Positions 1-10,600 of a DNA stretch of 64,000 nt are shown here, piece by piece. How positions within the stretch are numbered: the stretch's first letter is position 1; every line of letters starts with the position of its first letter. The notes below the pieces were generated by a model that did no database searches, was not told the DNA's origin, and worked only from the letters and a program-made list of their open reading frames with translations. Position numbers and translations under genes: made by a program. Source of the DNA: Kingdonia uniflora (Eukaryota; Streptophyta; Magnoliopsida; Ranunculales; Circaeasteraceae); assembly GCA_014058105.1 (NCBI GenBank), contig JACGCM010000465.1:496001-560000 (forward strand), read 5' to 3'.

Positions 1-585
1 ATCCAAGAGAGTCAAAGAAGGAATTACTAAGAATCTTAGCATATGGGTCCAAAAGGACATGGCTTGCGACAAATCTTTCTCCTTTTCCCTAACTCGATAA
101 CCATAGCTTACAAAGGGCTCAACAGTTTCCATTAACACATGCCAAATATCGCCCGCTCGATTGATATATGAATCTAAATCAATCTCCAATGAGGGTTTAT
201 CAGCAACCCCATCATACAGACATAGGACTACAGATTCTGCATTCCTTGAAAACAAAGCAAAATTTACAGACCCGTCATTAGCAAATGAGATGCCCAATGG
301 ATCAGGGTGCCCTGAACCAATTCTCACAGGTACACAAAATTTTGTCTTTCTGACTTCTTATCCCTAACTTACTTGAACCAGCATCACATAGTAGAAACGT
401 GAGATAAAAGGGGGTCTTTGATAAGTCAAATTCCATCTCTACAGTGAGCTTGCTTGTAGACATTTGCACAAATGGGGTATGGATAGTGTTGGATCTGGTC
501 GTCAGAGCTGAACCTCGAGGGCTTAGGGGAATTAAAGAAGGAGGAGGAGGAGGAGGAGGAAGAAGAAGAAGAAGAGGAAGAGGAA

Positions 586-618
<33 letters not shown>

Positions 619-720
619 AGCATATGGGCAGCTCTGTCAGCTGGAATAGTCCAGAGTTGAGACGACGGAAGGGTTGTGTTGTACGAGATTATGGGAGATT
701 TGTAGCCATTGAGCTTTGAA
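1..720 (-). pseudogene. ISA2: Isoamylase-type starch debranching enzyme ISA2, N-terminal fragment, frameshifted
   Basis: ISA2 is the non-catalytic partner of ISA1 in the plastid isoamylase complex that trims branched glucan during starch synthesis. Reading the minus strand from about 720 down, the frames give the ISA2-specific N-terminal region and the start of the CBM48 domain. Visible pieces are HTPFVQMSTSKLTVEMEFDL, KTPFYLTFLL, TKFCVPVRIGSGHPDPLGIS, VNFALFSRNAESVVLCLYD, SYINRAGDIWHV, FVSYGYR and HVLLDPYAKIL. The C-terminal part lies outside the window. It is broken. One frameshift near 340 separates the KTPFYL frame from the FCVPV frame, which has an in-frame stop just upstream, and a second near 70 is needed to reach LLDPYAK. 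A long GGA/GAA microsatellite interrupts it at 538-619. ISA2 is favoured over ISA1 or ISA3 because of the KPSLEIDLDSYINRAGDIWH pattern. Family call fairly sure; the pseudogene status rests on the frameshifts. Confidence 0.5.
538..619. repeat. GGA/GAA microsatellite
   Basis: About 80 bp of GGA, GAA and GAGGAA units. On the minus strand it reads as a Leu/Pro run in the ISA2 frame and as a poly-Ser run in the neighbouring frame. It sits inside the ISA2-derived sequence, so it is probably an expansion within a dead coding region. Confidence 0.5.
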
Positions 721-750
721 GAAGGAAACATAATCAATCCGAAACCCAAA

Positions 751-1118
751 GAAGAGCAGAGATTTGCCTAATGATTTCACAATACATCTCTGTAGGGATC
801 AAAAGAAAAAGAAAAAAAAAAAAAAACTAAACTCAATAAATATCTCGAAAAGCAACAACTTCAGCTCAAAAATTAGTTCCTTTTTTGTTTCATCTTCAAT
901 TAAAGCATACTACTACTAACTACACAATAATTACTCCAAATCAACAAATCCATACTTCTATAAGAAATGTAAGGAATCTGGAGGAAGGAGAGCTCTCTCA
1001 CAATTTCTTGAAATAATAGAGCGCCGCGTGGCAATAGTTAATGTAGTATCTTTTGCAATTTTAGAAGGTATTTTTGCCCACCCAAAATTAATGCAAATTA
1101 ATAGCTATTACATGAGTC
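751..1118. other. No recognisable gene
   Basis: AT-rich spacer with an A-run near 805-825. I see no coding similarity or repeat structure here. Confidence 0.5.
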
Positions 1119-1123
1119 AATTA

Positions 1124-1521
1124 TGATGTGAATCGTCCTTGCATAGTCGTTTATCACAGTCTATGGTTTATTTACGTTTATGCTATTTTGATTCAAGCCT
1201 TTGCTAGAAATGCTTAGTAGGCTTAAGGGAGTTCCTAATTAACCAACACAAGATTAAGAGGTATTTTTCCCAGTTTCTAGAATATTCCTAATTAGGGTTT
1301 CCACCCTCTTATGTTCTATAAAAGGGAGGCTAGGTTTTCTAGTTTATTTAGTTGTTGAAGTTGATGATTTGAAGTAAATTCAGTTTAGGTTTCAGTTTAA
1401 GTTTTTGTTAAGTTTTGATTTGAAGTTAGTTTTGTGTTTTAGTGTTAGTAAAAACTCTAATTTTAATTAGGTTAACGTTTATCAATCTCAGTTCTTGCTT
1501 CCGAGACTCAAATTTACATTA
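1124..1521 (+). repeat. 5' LTR of the short LTR element
   Basis: 398 bp, starting TGATGTGAATCGTCC. It contains a TATA-like TTCTATAAAAGGG near 1314-1326, consistent with a U3 promoter. Length is identical to the partner at 2505-2902. Confidence 0.5.
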
Positions 1522-1524
1522 AAT

Positions 1525-1536
1525 TGGTACCAGAGC
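1525..1536 (+). other. Primer-binding site, initiator tRNA-Met type
   Basis: TGGTACCAGAGC lies 3 bp after the left LTR. It differs by one base from the usual plant TGGTATCAGAGC that pairs with the 3' end of initiator tRNA-Met, and it fixes the element as plus-oriented. Confidence 0.5.
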
Positions 1537-1539
1537 TAA

Positions 1540-2500
1540 CAATATTCTATGGGAAAATTATTTTTTTACCGACTGTTACAGTGATTTATGCGTGTTCGTT
1601 CCCTATCGCGCCACTAACAAACGCTCAACTCACACGACAAGTCACCGATTTGAACAATGAAGTCAGTGGATTCGACGAATTGTCCAACAAGTTCGACCGG
1701 TTTATGGACGCAATTGGTTCAGGTACTCTTTGAATCCCTACCCAACAGGTAACGGCGACGACTTCGCCACCAACGGAGATTTTGCCGCCTATTTATGACG
1801 ACTATTCCGAAGTTGAAAGTACCACAATCGTGACAGAAAGCACGGCCAAGGAAAACCCACGTGCCGAATTGGGAGTTCCAACGACGGCAGCCCCGTCAAT
1901 CTCGTTGACAAAACCGAAGAACAACCACTGCCGAGTAGAGTCTTTAGTACAATGGAAATATTGGATTTTGAAATTTCATCCCCAAAGATGAGTTGCAAGT
2001 TTCACAAGGGGATGAGAAAGCGGGAAATTGCGAGAGAGGATTGTTGGAAGCGCTTTCCGGAGTTCATGGAAAGTCTCCTATTAAAGTTATGGAAGCTTTA
2101 AAAAACCAGTTGCAGGTCGTGAAAAAGAAGCTCATGAGGGAGAAAGAAGAGAAAAAGATATGGTGCAAGCAGGTTCACCATATCACTTAAACAAACCCTC
2201 AATATTTGACGAGTATCCAGATGATGTCATTGAGAAAGAGTTCGTTGATCCATTTTGGGAGGGCTTTTTAGTGAATTTTGAGAAGCGAATCACAATATTT
2301 TCTTCAGTTTTGGGTGTCAATCGACGTAAGGATGTTAGTCACAAGACTACACCCCTGCAGTTAGGTAAGATTTTAAGTTAAGGAAAATTCTGAGGCAGAA
2401 TTCGAGGGTTGAAGACGAATATGCCACAACAGAGAGTTCCGAGTTCCGTGGTGTTCAAACACTTGCCGATTTCGTGGTCGAAATCTTCCGAAGACGAAGG
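1540..2500 (+). pseudogene. Internal region of the short LTR element, gag-like remnants
   Basis: Several short plus-strand frames remain between the LTRs. One around 1600-1730 reads NAQLTRQVTDLNNEV, then FDELSNKFDRFMD, with the heptad spacing of the coiled coil often found at the N-terminus of plant gag. A second at 1993-2190 is rich in Lys and Glu. No zinc knuckle or catalytic motif is present. I do not recognise the family. Confidence 0.5.
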
Positions 2501-2504
2501 AATT

Positions 2505-2902
2505 TGATGTGAATCGTCCTTGCCTGATCGTTTCTCACAGTCTGTGATTTATTTACGTTTCTGTTGTTTTGATTCAAGCCTCTACTAGAGATGCTTAGTA
2601 GGTTTTAGGGAGTTCCTAATTAACCAACACAAGGTTAAGATGTATTTTTCTCAGTTTCTAGAATATTCTTAATTAGGGTTTCCACCCCCTTATGTTCTAT
2701 AAAAAGGATGCGAGGTTCTCTATTTTATTTAGTTGTTGAAGTTAATGATTTGAAGTAAATTCAGTTTAGGTTTAAGTTTAAGATTTTGTTTAGTTTTGAT
2801 TTGAAATTAATTTTGTGTTTTAGTGTTAGTAAAAACTTCAATTTTAATTAGATTAACGTTTATCAATTCGAGTTCTTGCTTCCGCGACTCAGATTTACGT
2901 TA
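2505..2902 (+). repeat. 3' LTR of the short LTR element
   Basis: 398 bp copy of 1124-1521, flanked on the right by the AATTA target duplication. Confidence 0.5.
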
Positions 2903-2907
2903 AATTA

Positions 2908-3262
2908 AGTCTACCTATAAAAATTGTTCATCCTTTCATCTTCTTCATTACAAACTTTTCTTCCAAATTAAATTATCCGTATTATTATATTTAATTTATA
3001 CGATATAAATAACTTATTTTACAAACACACTTAAGAAATTCTTTATTCAAGTAGTGGGGTGATAAACTATTAATTAAAGAAAATCCAAAACCCCATTTGA
3101 GAAAGAAAAAATAAATGAGATACAACCCCAGTTGCCACCACCAATCATAAAACTAAAACATACCCAATGTGAGAAATTCACCCCAGATTACTACTACCAT
3201 CAATCATAAAATCAAAACATACCCAAATGATGAAATTGAAACTAAATAGGTAGAATGCTCAC
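2908..3262. other. Spacer with a short imperfect duplication
   Basis: AT-rich. Around 3133-3238 a stretch containing ATCATAAAA, AAAACATACCCAA and GAAATT occurs twice about 55 bp apart. If the adjacent SERINC exon is genuine, this is where its first intron would lie. I found no second exon. Confidence 0.5.
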
Positions 3263-3437
3263 AAGGTATTTTCTCGAGAAGAGGGGTAGCGACTTCTCTA
3301 AGAATCCAAGAAGTGATTAGAGAGAGACCAAATAAACCACAATAAGCAAGCCTTGCTGATCGCCTTGAGATTCCAGATGCTACTGAAGAGCAAAGCCCGC
3401 AAGATGCACTTACACAACACGATACCAAGCAAGACAT
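3263..3437 (-). pseudogene. Orphan first exon of a plant SERINC (serine incorporator / TMS1-like) gene
   Basis: SERINC proteins are multi-pass membrane proteins. The minus-strand frame from the ATG at 3437 gives 58 residues that match the plant SERINC N-terminus: MSCLVSCC, GLCSSVASGISRRSARLAYC, GLFGLSLITSWILRE and TPLLEKIP. These include the Cys-rich start and the first hydrophobic helix. The reading ends at T|GTGAGC, a good splice donor after the first base of the expected Trp codon, exactly where plant SERINC exon 1 ends. No later exons (about 350 further residues) appear on either side; downstream lies the LTR element. An upstream GTG would give one more residue but ATG is preferred. The exon itself is undamaged, so this could be a transposon-captured exon or the remnant of a deleted gene. 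Family call strong. Confidence 0.5.
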
Positions 3438-3440
3438 CAC

Positions 3441-3799
3441 ACCAATGTATCGTTCTCTCTCTCTCTATCTCTCAAGTCTCAGCCGATGAAACAAGATTGG
3501 GTGTGTTTTGACTAGTGGTATGGCGTGTGATGATAATCACGATGCCAAAACCTTCACTCGGTCACTTCTCACTCTCAACACGCAAGTGAGGTTGTAACCC
3601 AAATTGGGTAAGCTCAGGTCCCAGCCGCCGATTGAGCCAGCTACCAATTTGTCGTTCTGTAGAACTACAAAATTGCCCTTACTTTCTCTTCACTCTCCAA
3701 TCATACCAATTTTCCTCTTGCGTCTCACACTCTTTCCCTCTCTCTCTCATGTAGGCAGGGGCCGATTTGGCCCCCTAAGAATTTTGCTAAAAAAAGCCT
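3441..3799. other. Spacer with short CT repeat
   Basis: Contains a CT-rich run at about 3453-3475 that could be the 5' leader of the SERINC exon on the minus strand. Otherwise nothing recognisable. Confidence 0.5.
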
Positions 3800-3927
3800 T
3801 TAGAGCATCTCCAGCAGGGTTTGAGTTTGGGTAGCCTCCCAACAATGCCAATTTGAGTTTGAGTTTGAGTTTGAGTTTGAAGGTGTCAGAACCTAACTGA
3901 GTTTGAGGAACTCAAACTAAAAAAAAA

Positions 3928-3990
3928 TGAGTTTGGCGGTGTTCTTTTTACCGCCCAAATTGGGCGGTAAAAAGAACACCGCCAAACTCA
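3928..3990. repeat. Perfect subterminal hairpin, left side of Harbinger
   Basis: Two 31-nt arms, 3928-3958 and 3960-3990, are perfect reverse complements around a single A at 3959. The arm core is GGCGGTGTTCTTTTTACCGC. It lies 125 bp inside the left terminus. A related hairpin lies at 12349-12396 near the right terminus. Confidence 0.5.
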
Positions 3991-4076
3991 ATTATTTTTA
4001 CCTGAGCACTCCCTGGCTACCTCTTCTCTCCCAAACCCAATTGCAAAGCATAGAGATTCTTCTATGCTCTCCCCAA

Positions 4077-5550
4077 ATGGCAAACTCTGACACCAGCAGT
4101 AATAACTCTACACCGTCGACCCCATCCTCCCATAACCCACCTTCAACACCATTCTCTCAACACCCATCATCACAATTCACTCCATACCTCTACTAGAACC
4201 AATCTCAATTCCAACCTCAATTCTAATCACAGACCCCATCTTTGTTTACCATGTCGCAAGGGGATACCTTCGGAGGACAGTATCAAAAATCATTTACACT
4301 CCATCAACCGCAATCTCAGGCGTTTAGCCCGTACTATCAACCATATCTGTTCACTCAACCTAAAGGTTTTCATCCTCCAAATTACTTTCAGAACTACCTA
4401 TTCCATGGTGAATCTACTCAGCACAATTAAAGTTACGCAAATGCGTCAATACCTGTTGAAGTGGCGGCGCCCAAGAAAGAAAAAAGAAAAAGAAGAAAGA
4501 AAAGAGCACCTACAAAATAAAGACAAAGCGTGCAAGTGCTAGAAGATGCTGAGTTTTTGGACGAGATGGATGATGCTGGACCGCATTGGACGGATGCAAA
4601 TTTCACGTATCTCGCAAGGGCGTGGGTAACAGTTTATGTCTAGATAGTGGGTCGCACAAAGGGTTTCACTTTTTATCAAAAGGTCAATATTGCTTTTAAC
4701 AGAGACCCTGAATGCCCCACACAACGATCAAGTGGGTCGACCAAAGCTCAGTGGTATCCTCTTAATGCACAAATGTGTGGCATACAAGGGGATAGTTGCT
4801 CAGGTAGAATTTCGGCACGACAACGGGAAAACTGATGAAGATCGGCTATGTTATAATTTCCTTTAACTCAATTTTGTTTATTTTTCTTGGATATACATGT
4901 TATTTATTTATATTTGGTAATTTTGTGAATTGTAGGAAAACGATGCTCACAATATCTATCAATGTATGAATAGCGACAATGACTTCAAACACTATGAAGC
5001 GTATAAGATTTTAGTGCGAGATCCACGATAAGCTAACCTAAAGGATGATAGGTTGAACCATGCGGAGAATGTATCAAGAAATGTAGCTAGGAGAGCATCA
5101 GATAATTCTTCTCCAGGGAACTCGGTCGGATCAAATAATCTATCGGAAGACCCCGACGACCCACCTACACCTGAATCCGTGGGCCAAAATTTTAAATTAG
5201 ATGGTTCATTGTATGAGGGTGGAAGTAGGCCCATCAGCCAAAAACTCTTTAGAAAAAACCTTGCAACACAAAAGGCCTTGGATGGTGTTATTGCATCTGG
5301 TAGTGGTATCCAAATAATGTTGGATAAACTACGGTTGGAGAAGAGACAATCGAAAGAAAAAAAGAAAAGAAAAAGAGCATAAGCAAATCAACAATGGCAA
5401 ACCAAAATGGATTTGGAACAAGCAAGAAAAGATCACAAAATCATGGATAAAGACCTGAGTAATCTTTCTGGATAACAATTGTAATATTATCTGTAAAGGC
5501 AAGCTGAGGTCATGGAACGTCTAGCCAAGAGGGGCGAACCAGGTACTTGA
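4077..5550 (+). pseudogene. Harbinger ORF1 (Myb/SANT-like DNA-binding protein), decayed
   Basis: PIF/Harbinger ORF1 proteins bind DNA and assist the transposase; hosts annotate them as GST T3-like or NAM-associated proteins. The ATG at 4077 opens a Ser/Thr/Pro/Gln-rich N-terminus, followed by a basic KKEKRKRRKKR stretch near 4470-4510. A Myb-like region follows (WTDANFTYLARAWVTVYV, then IVGRTKGFTFYQKV and GSTKAQWYPLNAQ). After a probable intron ending in TAG before 4937 come DFKHYEAYKILVRDPR and a C-terminal part with SRPISQKLFRKN (family RPIGxKxAK) and a basic KEKKKRKRA segment. In-frame stops interrupt it around 4194, 4428, 4518 and 4643. The strand is opposite to the transposase. Assignment good, exact exon ends uncertain. 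Confidence 0.5.
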
Positions 5551-5817
5551 AGTGGTGATAAAATGTAATTTAACTTTGATGTATATAAAAGTTTTTTTTC
5601 TAAGAATATAGTTTACCTTCTAATAATATAATCATTCGAATAATGTACTTTGCTATTGAATAATGTAATATTGCTTTCAAAATATTTATTTTCGAGAATA
5701 TTGCGTTAAAACAAATACAAGATTAATGCAATATCTATTTATTCTTTAATAAACTTGTACGACAAGAAGCATTAAATTATATCAAGAACACTCAGATAAT
5801 ACAAGAAATGGAGTACT
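5551..5817. other. Intergenic part of Harbinger
   Basis: AT-rich gap between the two convergent Harbinger genes, probably 3' UTRs. No further feature seen. Confidence 0.5.
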
Positions 5818-6382
5818 AGGTTTGAAGATTTCCCTTCACCGCCCACAAATGCTCGATTAAATCATTTTTTAGATCAAAATGCAGTTCTCGACTTCCAATG
5901 CGATTCATTTTTGATATAAAAGATTTTATTATTCAGCATTCGCGTACAATATTAAACCGTTCACCTTCGATAGTTGAGGGATCGGCCGAATTGTAGTCTG
6001 AGTATGATGGTAATGAACATCGTCCTCTTCGACGATCATATTGTGCATTATCACTCACGCCTTCATGACATTGTTCAAAACCTAGAGTTTCCATAATTTA
6101 ACCGGATTTTTTACAATATTAAATCGTGATTGTAAAATTCCAAACGCCCGTTTTACGTCTTTTCGGCAACTTTCTTGTTGTTGAGCAAAAAAAATTTGTT
6201 TCGCTGTAACTGGATTGGATATGGTTTGAACAAGTGTTCCCCATTTTGGGTATATGCCATCCGCTAGGTAATATCCCATATCATAAGCTTTTCTGGCAAT
6301 TGTATAATTACAAGGCGGGGCGATACCATCGGTCAGGTCGGTGAAAAGATGTGATTACTGCAGGACATTGATATCATTGTTA
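5818..6382 (-). pseudogene. Harbinger transposase, C-terminal half
   Basis: This completes the DDE_Tnp_4 (HARBI1-like) domain begun at 11463-12232. Reading down the minus strand it resumes at NDINVLQ, then FTDLTDGIAPPCNYTI, YDMGYYLADGIYPKWGTLVQ, FFAQQQESCRKDVKRAFGIL, IMHNMIVEEDD and LKNDLIEHLWAVKGN, the usual family ending. The catalytic Glu, expected in VERAFGVLQ, is replaced by Lys (VKRAFGILQ), so this copy could not cut DNA. A stop follows NDINVLQ and a frameshift follows KLWKL. The first base inside the Copia target duplication falls in the codons for GSNNDIN, so the gene is split precisely by that insertion. Confidence 0.5.
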
Positions 6383-7076
6383 TGTTATGGTATGAACTCA
6401 AATCTTGTTCGAGAAAGTTTATCGGAGTTCATGGGACGAGCGAGGATCGAAGACGGTTTGAAAAAAAAGGCTTTTTTAATGTTATGTTCGAATAAACTAT
6501 TTATTTATTCGAACAGAAGAGGCAGAGGCATGTTTGTTATAATAAACTCTATGTTTATTCGAACAAAAGGCAAGTTATTCGAACGTGGTAGGAAGTCGTT
6601 CGAGCGAGATTTTGTCTGTTCGAGCAGACTCCATGTCTATTCGAACAAAAATACTCATAACCCACTTTGTTCGAATAAACTAAGAGTCTGTTCGAACAGA
6701 CTTCGTAAAGTCAGTTTTAAAAATTCGTTCTGGAGGCGTTGGTGTATCTCGGGATCTGTGCTTTGAATCTTTATGTAATGACTTCCCATGTTTATAAGGG
6801 ATACTAGGGTGTGCTTCTATCCCTATCTTGGTGAGTTTAATTCTAGAGAAACCTAGGGTTTGAGAAACTCCATTAAAGCTTAAGAAGCTTGGAGAGATCG
6901 TGTGTAACATGTTTGATTATTGTGGATTATTCGCAGGGAGTGGTTTTTCACCTGTAAGGGTTTTCCACTTCCCTCCTCTGAGTAAATCATTATGTTTTTG
7001 TTTTAGTTTAATTTCTCAATTGGCATTTCCATTTATCGATCTTGGGGCGAGGGATTGGGATTCCCAATTCCTAACA
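6383..7076 (+). repeat. Copia 5' LTR
   Basis: 694 bp. Contains a TATA-like TTTATAAGG near 6791 and about ten TTCGAA/TTCGAG-centred motifs in 6485-6705, including the perfect 18 bp palindrome AGTCTGTTCGAACAGACT at 6685-6702. Confidence 0.5.
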
Positions 7077-7120
7077 ACTAGTGTTAGGGCGCAAGGTTTC
7101 GACTTGTGTGGTGAAGAGCG

Positions 7121-10100
7121 ATGGCCGATATGAAGAAATTAGAAATTGATAAATTCAATGGATTGAACTTTGGGATTTGGAAGATGTAACTAGATGATTT
7201 TTCATATGCGGAGAATTGTGATTTTATTCTAGGAGAGATTTTGACGAAGCCGACCGATGGAACGTTTGGAGTGGGAGCTTTTAGATCAATATATTCTTGG
7301 TAAAGTTCGTTCAACACTCTCAAGTTCTATTTCTTTTAAATTTCCAAAAGTAAGTATCGTGTTAGAGATTATGAACAAACTATCAAAGATGTTTGAATCA
7401 ACTTCGAGTGATTTAAATTCTCAGAAGTGTGTTACGAGTGTTTCAAATTCTCGTAAGCGGGTTACTTTCAGCGACGTGGTTGAAGTCTTTGGTAATGATT
7501 ATCGCGTAATACCTCTTGGAGCTTCGTTGTTAACATCAGGTAATTACTCGAATGTTAAAGTTAGAGGAAAGAGAGTTTCACCTATTGAGAATGGAAGCAA
7601 AAGGCGCAAAAAGACATAGAATTGCAATTAACAAGATATTTGCTGGAATTATAGTAAAGTAGGTCATAAGAAAGAAGATTGTATATTGACGAAGAAGAAA
7701 AGATCTGTAAATAGACGTTCGGTGACTTTCTCTGGGGAAGGTAAAAATTCTGATAGTGCCTCCAATCTTGTTTCTAATGATTTGTATGAAATGACTTTTG
7801 ATATTCGAGATAAACCATGTAATGTGATTCATGGTACTCAGGAGAAGTCATGTTGGTTGTCTTATGGTGTTTGTAAAAAGTCAAGGTTAGACTTGGATGC
7901 TCCGTGAGAAATTACGTCGGGTAAAAGCAAATAGTTTAACTATAATGAGTGTTATCACATAGTAGATAATGGAAATGTTTGAATTGCATTAACGAATGAT
8001 AATTCGTTAAGTTTAAGCATGATGCAATATGTGTCTAGTATGGCTAGAAATATATTTTCGAGCCAACTATCGGACTTGGGTCTTTTGGCTACCTTCGACG
8101 ATGATGCTTTTGAGATCGTGAAGGAGGTTATTACTTTAGTTTGGGACAAAAGACAAGATGCATACTTAGAGATGTATAATGATAATAATGAGATTATTGG
8201 TATTACTATTTTGATGGTGGACTCTAGAGCATGGCATGAGAAACTTGGTTACATGAGCATTTGGATGAAAATATTGTTCTCGAGGAAAATACTTGACAAG
8301 TTAAAATTGAAAGATTTGTTCTTTTGTGAAGACGTTGTCTTGGTAAAGCAAAAGAAAATTGGGTTTCCTAGAAAGAGAAGAAAATGGAATATGGGATCAA
8401 ACCACTTATACGATGATGTATGGCAACCGACTATAGTTAGTTCAAATGTGGGACTTCATAGTTTTGTTGTTTTCATTAGTGATTCCACATGAGAGCTTGG
8501 TGTATATTTCTTGAAGAATAAAATAGATTGGTTTGATGTCTTCACTAGATGGAAAGCTTGGGTTGAGATTGAGACGGGTTCAATACTGAAGCGTCTTGGG
8601 TTTAACGGTGATGGTGATAAATTTTGTTGTGATGAGTTTGTTATAGATAAAATATCTATTGAGATTAAAAGGATTGAGAAGATTCTAATAATACCACGAG
8701 AGTTTGGTATGGCTGAAAGTGTGGTCCGTGAGATTACTGAAAGGGCACGAAGTATGAAATGTTTCATCGAGTTGTCAAAGCAATTTTGGGCAGATTTGGT
8801 AGTTTCAGCGGTTGATATAAAGTCTTGGTATGCATTGGATCTTGGACTATTAGAAGAGATCACTTGGATAAAAAAAGAGGTAATCATTTATACTTTTTTT
8901 GTCTATTCTAGTAGTAGATCATTACTAGATTATATGTCTAGTTTGTGCATGTTCATTGGATATGTTTATGATGATTTTGGTGATCGATCTTGTGATGCGA
9001 AGAATCGGAAAATTATCCAACTTATTGATGCGATATCCAATGATGATGTCTTTTGCGAAGATATGGATAAGTGAATCGGAAAAGTAGATTTATCAGGGTC
9101 ATGTGAGTATGTAAAAATCTCTGCAGAGATAGTGTTGGAACCATTGGTTGAAAAGGTCCAACGAGAACTGTATACTCCTTTGGTTGTAATAAAAAGAAGA
9201 ACTAAGGTTTCGAGACCTGCGGCCCGTTATCATTACTCTTGACATTGTTTGTGGCTAGCCGATATTGGTGATGACTACAAGGTGGCTTTACAAGATGAGG
9301 TCATGGGTAAGTGGGAGCTTGTCATGGATGGTGATGAGATAGGATCTCAAATGTCATATCGGGTATAAGATATAATCCTATTACTGATGGTAATATTCTT
9401 TACTTCACAAGTTGGTTTGCAAGTTAAACGAAAACAAGTTTATTCAAGCGGTCCAGGGTAAAATTTGTGGTAAAGTGCTTTTCAAGAAGAAACATGTGTT
9501 TATGTCAATATGTTTTGGTTCACCGGCTGTGAAGCTAGTTGTATTGTGGTGGTTTTTTTTTTTCTGGATTGAGTGATTCTTGATACGGAATGAAAAATTC
9601 TTCATGATTGATCTTATTGAAGATGGGTATGTAAGTCGGCTACATGGATACATAGTTACTGGGTAAAGTTGCATTACGGAGGCTCATACATGAGAGCTTC
9701 ATATGCGCATTCAAGATATACACCAAAACGATGGGGCTCGATGTTGGATATGTTTATATAATTGGTGGATTTTTAAAAATACCACAGAGACCATTGTTGA
9801 TGTTATGAGTTTTGAGAACTCATGGATTATCCGTTCTTAGAGTATGGATGATATGTTAGTTGCGTATGCAAGTTCTAGCATGAGTGAGACTGAAGAGTCG
9901 TGGGAACGGTTATCTCAATAAAGGATTGGACCAATGAATTGGCTAATCTTTGGCATTTGGTATTGTACAACATGAAGAACGTGAAGCAGAAGTTATTATT
10001 GACATAGTACATTGAGACTGGTTGGGAATGTTATTTGGTAGCGTACCATTTGTCATTACTTCGGGCTTGAGATACGTGTTTGTTTGGCTATGGAATGCGA

Positions 10101-10600
10101 TATGAGTGTAGATCGAGGTATGTCTAAACTCATTGATGATTTGTTTACTAATGTATGTCATTGTTTATATGAGATCAGAGTTTTCTCATGAAGTGGAAGC
10201 TGTGAGACGTTGATAATGAATATTATGTATTCGAAGAAGACTTGGTTGTAGCTCATAGCTATGGAGTAATTTTTGTTTGGCTTGCAGGGTTATGTTCACT
10301 TATGATGACGGAGTACGTTAGTGACATGGAAAGGGCTACAGTTATGTGGTGTTTCATTGAAGCTACTTGGGTATCGAGATGACAATGGTTAATAGCATCA
10401 TTGATTGCAAAGGCATAAGTACGGTGCGGCTTTAAAAGTTTGCAAAGGGATGTTCTTGATTGTTTTGTTGAGAATAATATTCAAAACATTAACACATGGT
10501 TTTATGTAGTGCGATAGCTTTTGACGTGAAGAGTTCGGTTTGACACAATTACAAATGTGGTTACTTTAAAGATGGGTAGATTTATGGGAACCTCACATCT
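7121..10600 (+). pseudogene. Copia gag-pol polyprotein, heavily decayed
   Basis: The ATG at 7121 starts a gag-like MADMKKLEIDKFNGLNFGIW. The zinc knuckle near 7652 reads CWNYSKVGHKKEDC, in which the second Cys of CCHC has become Tyr. The pre-integrase motif WHEKLGYMS (8232) is followed by integrase (YDDVWQP, FVVFISDST, IDWFDVFTRWKAWVEIETG, ERARSMKCFIELSKQFWAD, MFIGYVYDDFGDR), the order seen in Tnt1-94-type polyproteins. The integrase DNGGEY motif has become FNGDGDKF, losing the second catalytic Asp. RT is degraded; MDDMLVAYASSSMSE near 9845 corresponds to the catalytic YVDDML block. RNase H is hard to follow. More than ten stops and frameshifts are needed to read it through. Confidence 0.5.

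Larger units (their letters stand above)
1124..2902 (+). mobile_element. Short non-autonomous LTR retrotransposon (TRIM/LARD-like) with 398 bp LTRs
   Basis: Two direct repeats of equal length, 1124-1521 and 2505-2902, begin TGATGTGAATCG and end TTACATTA or TTACGTTA. They enclose only 983 bp. The 5 bp AATTA occurs immediately before the left LTR (1119-1123) and immediately after the right one (2903-2907), a clean target-site duplication. A primer-binding site for initiator tRNA-Met follows the left LTR and a purine-rich GAAGACGAAGGAA stretch precedes the right LTR. There is no protease, RT or integrase, so movement would have depended on another element. The LTRs differ at many positions (for example GCATAGTCG against GCCTGATCG), so it is not recent. 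Confidence 0.5.

Noticed and set aside
426..749. Minus-strand ORF with a poly-Ser run, resembling a low-complexity protein
   Set aside because: The Ser run is the wrong frame of a GGA/GAA microsatellite, and the neighbouring frame matches ISA2.
3204..3262. Continuation of the SERINC frame past 3263 to a stop at 3204
   Set aside because: The extra residues do not match the family, and a GTGAGC donor lies exactly at the known exon boundary, so this is intron.
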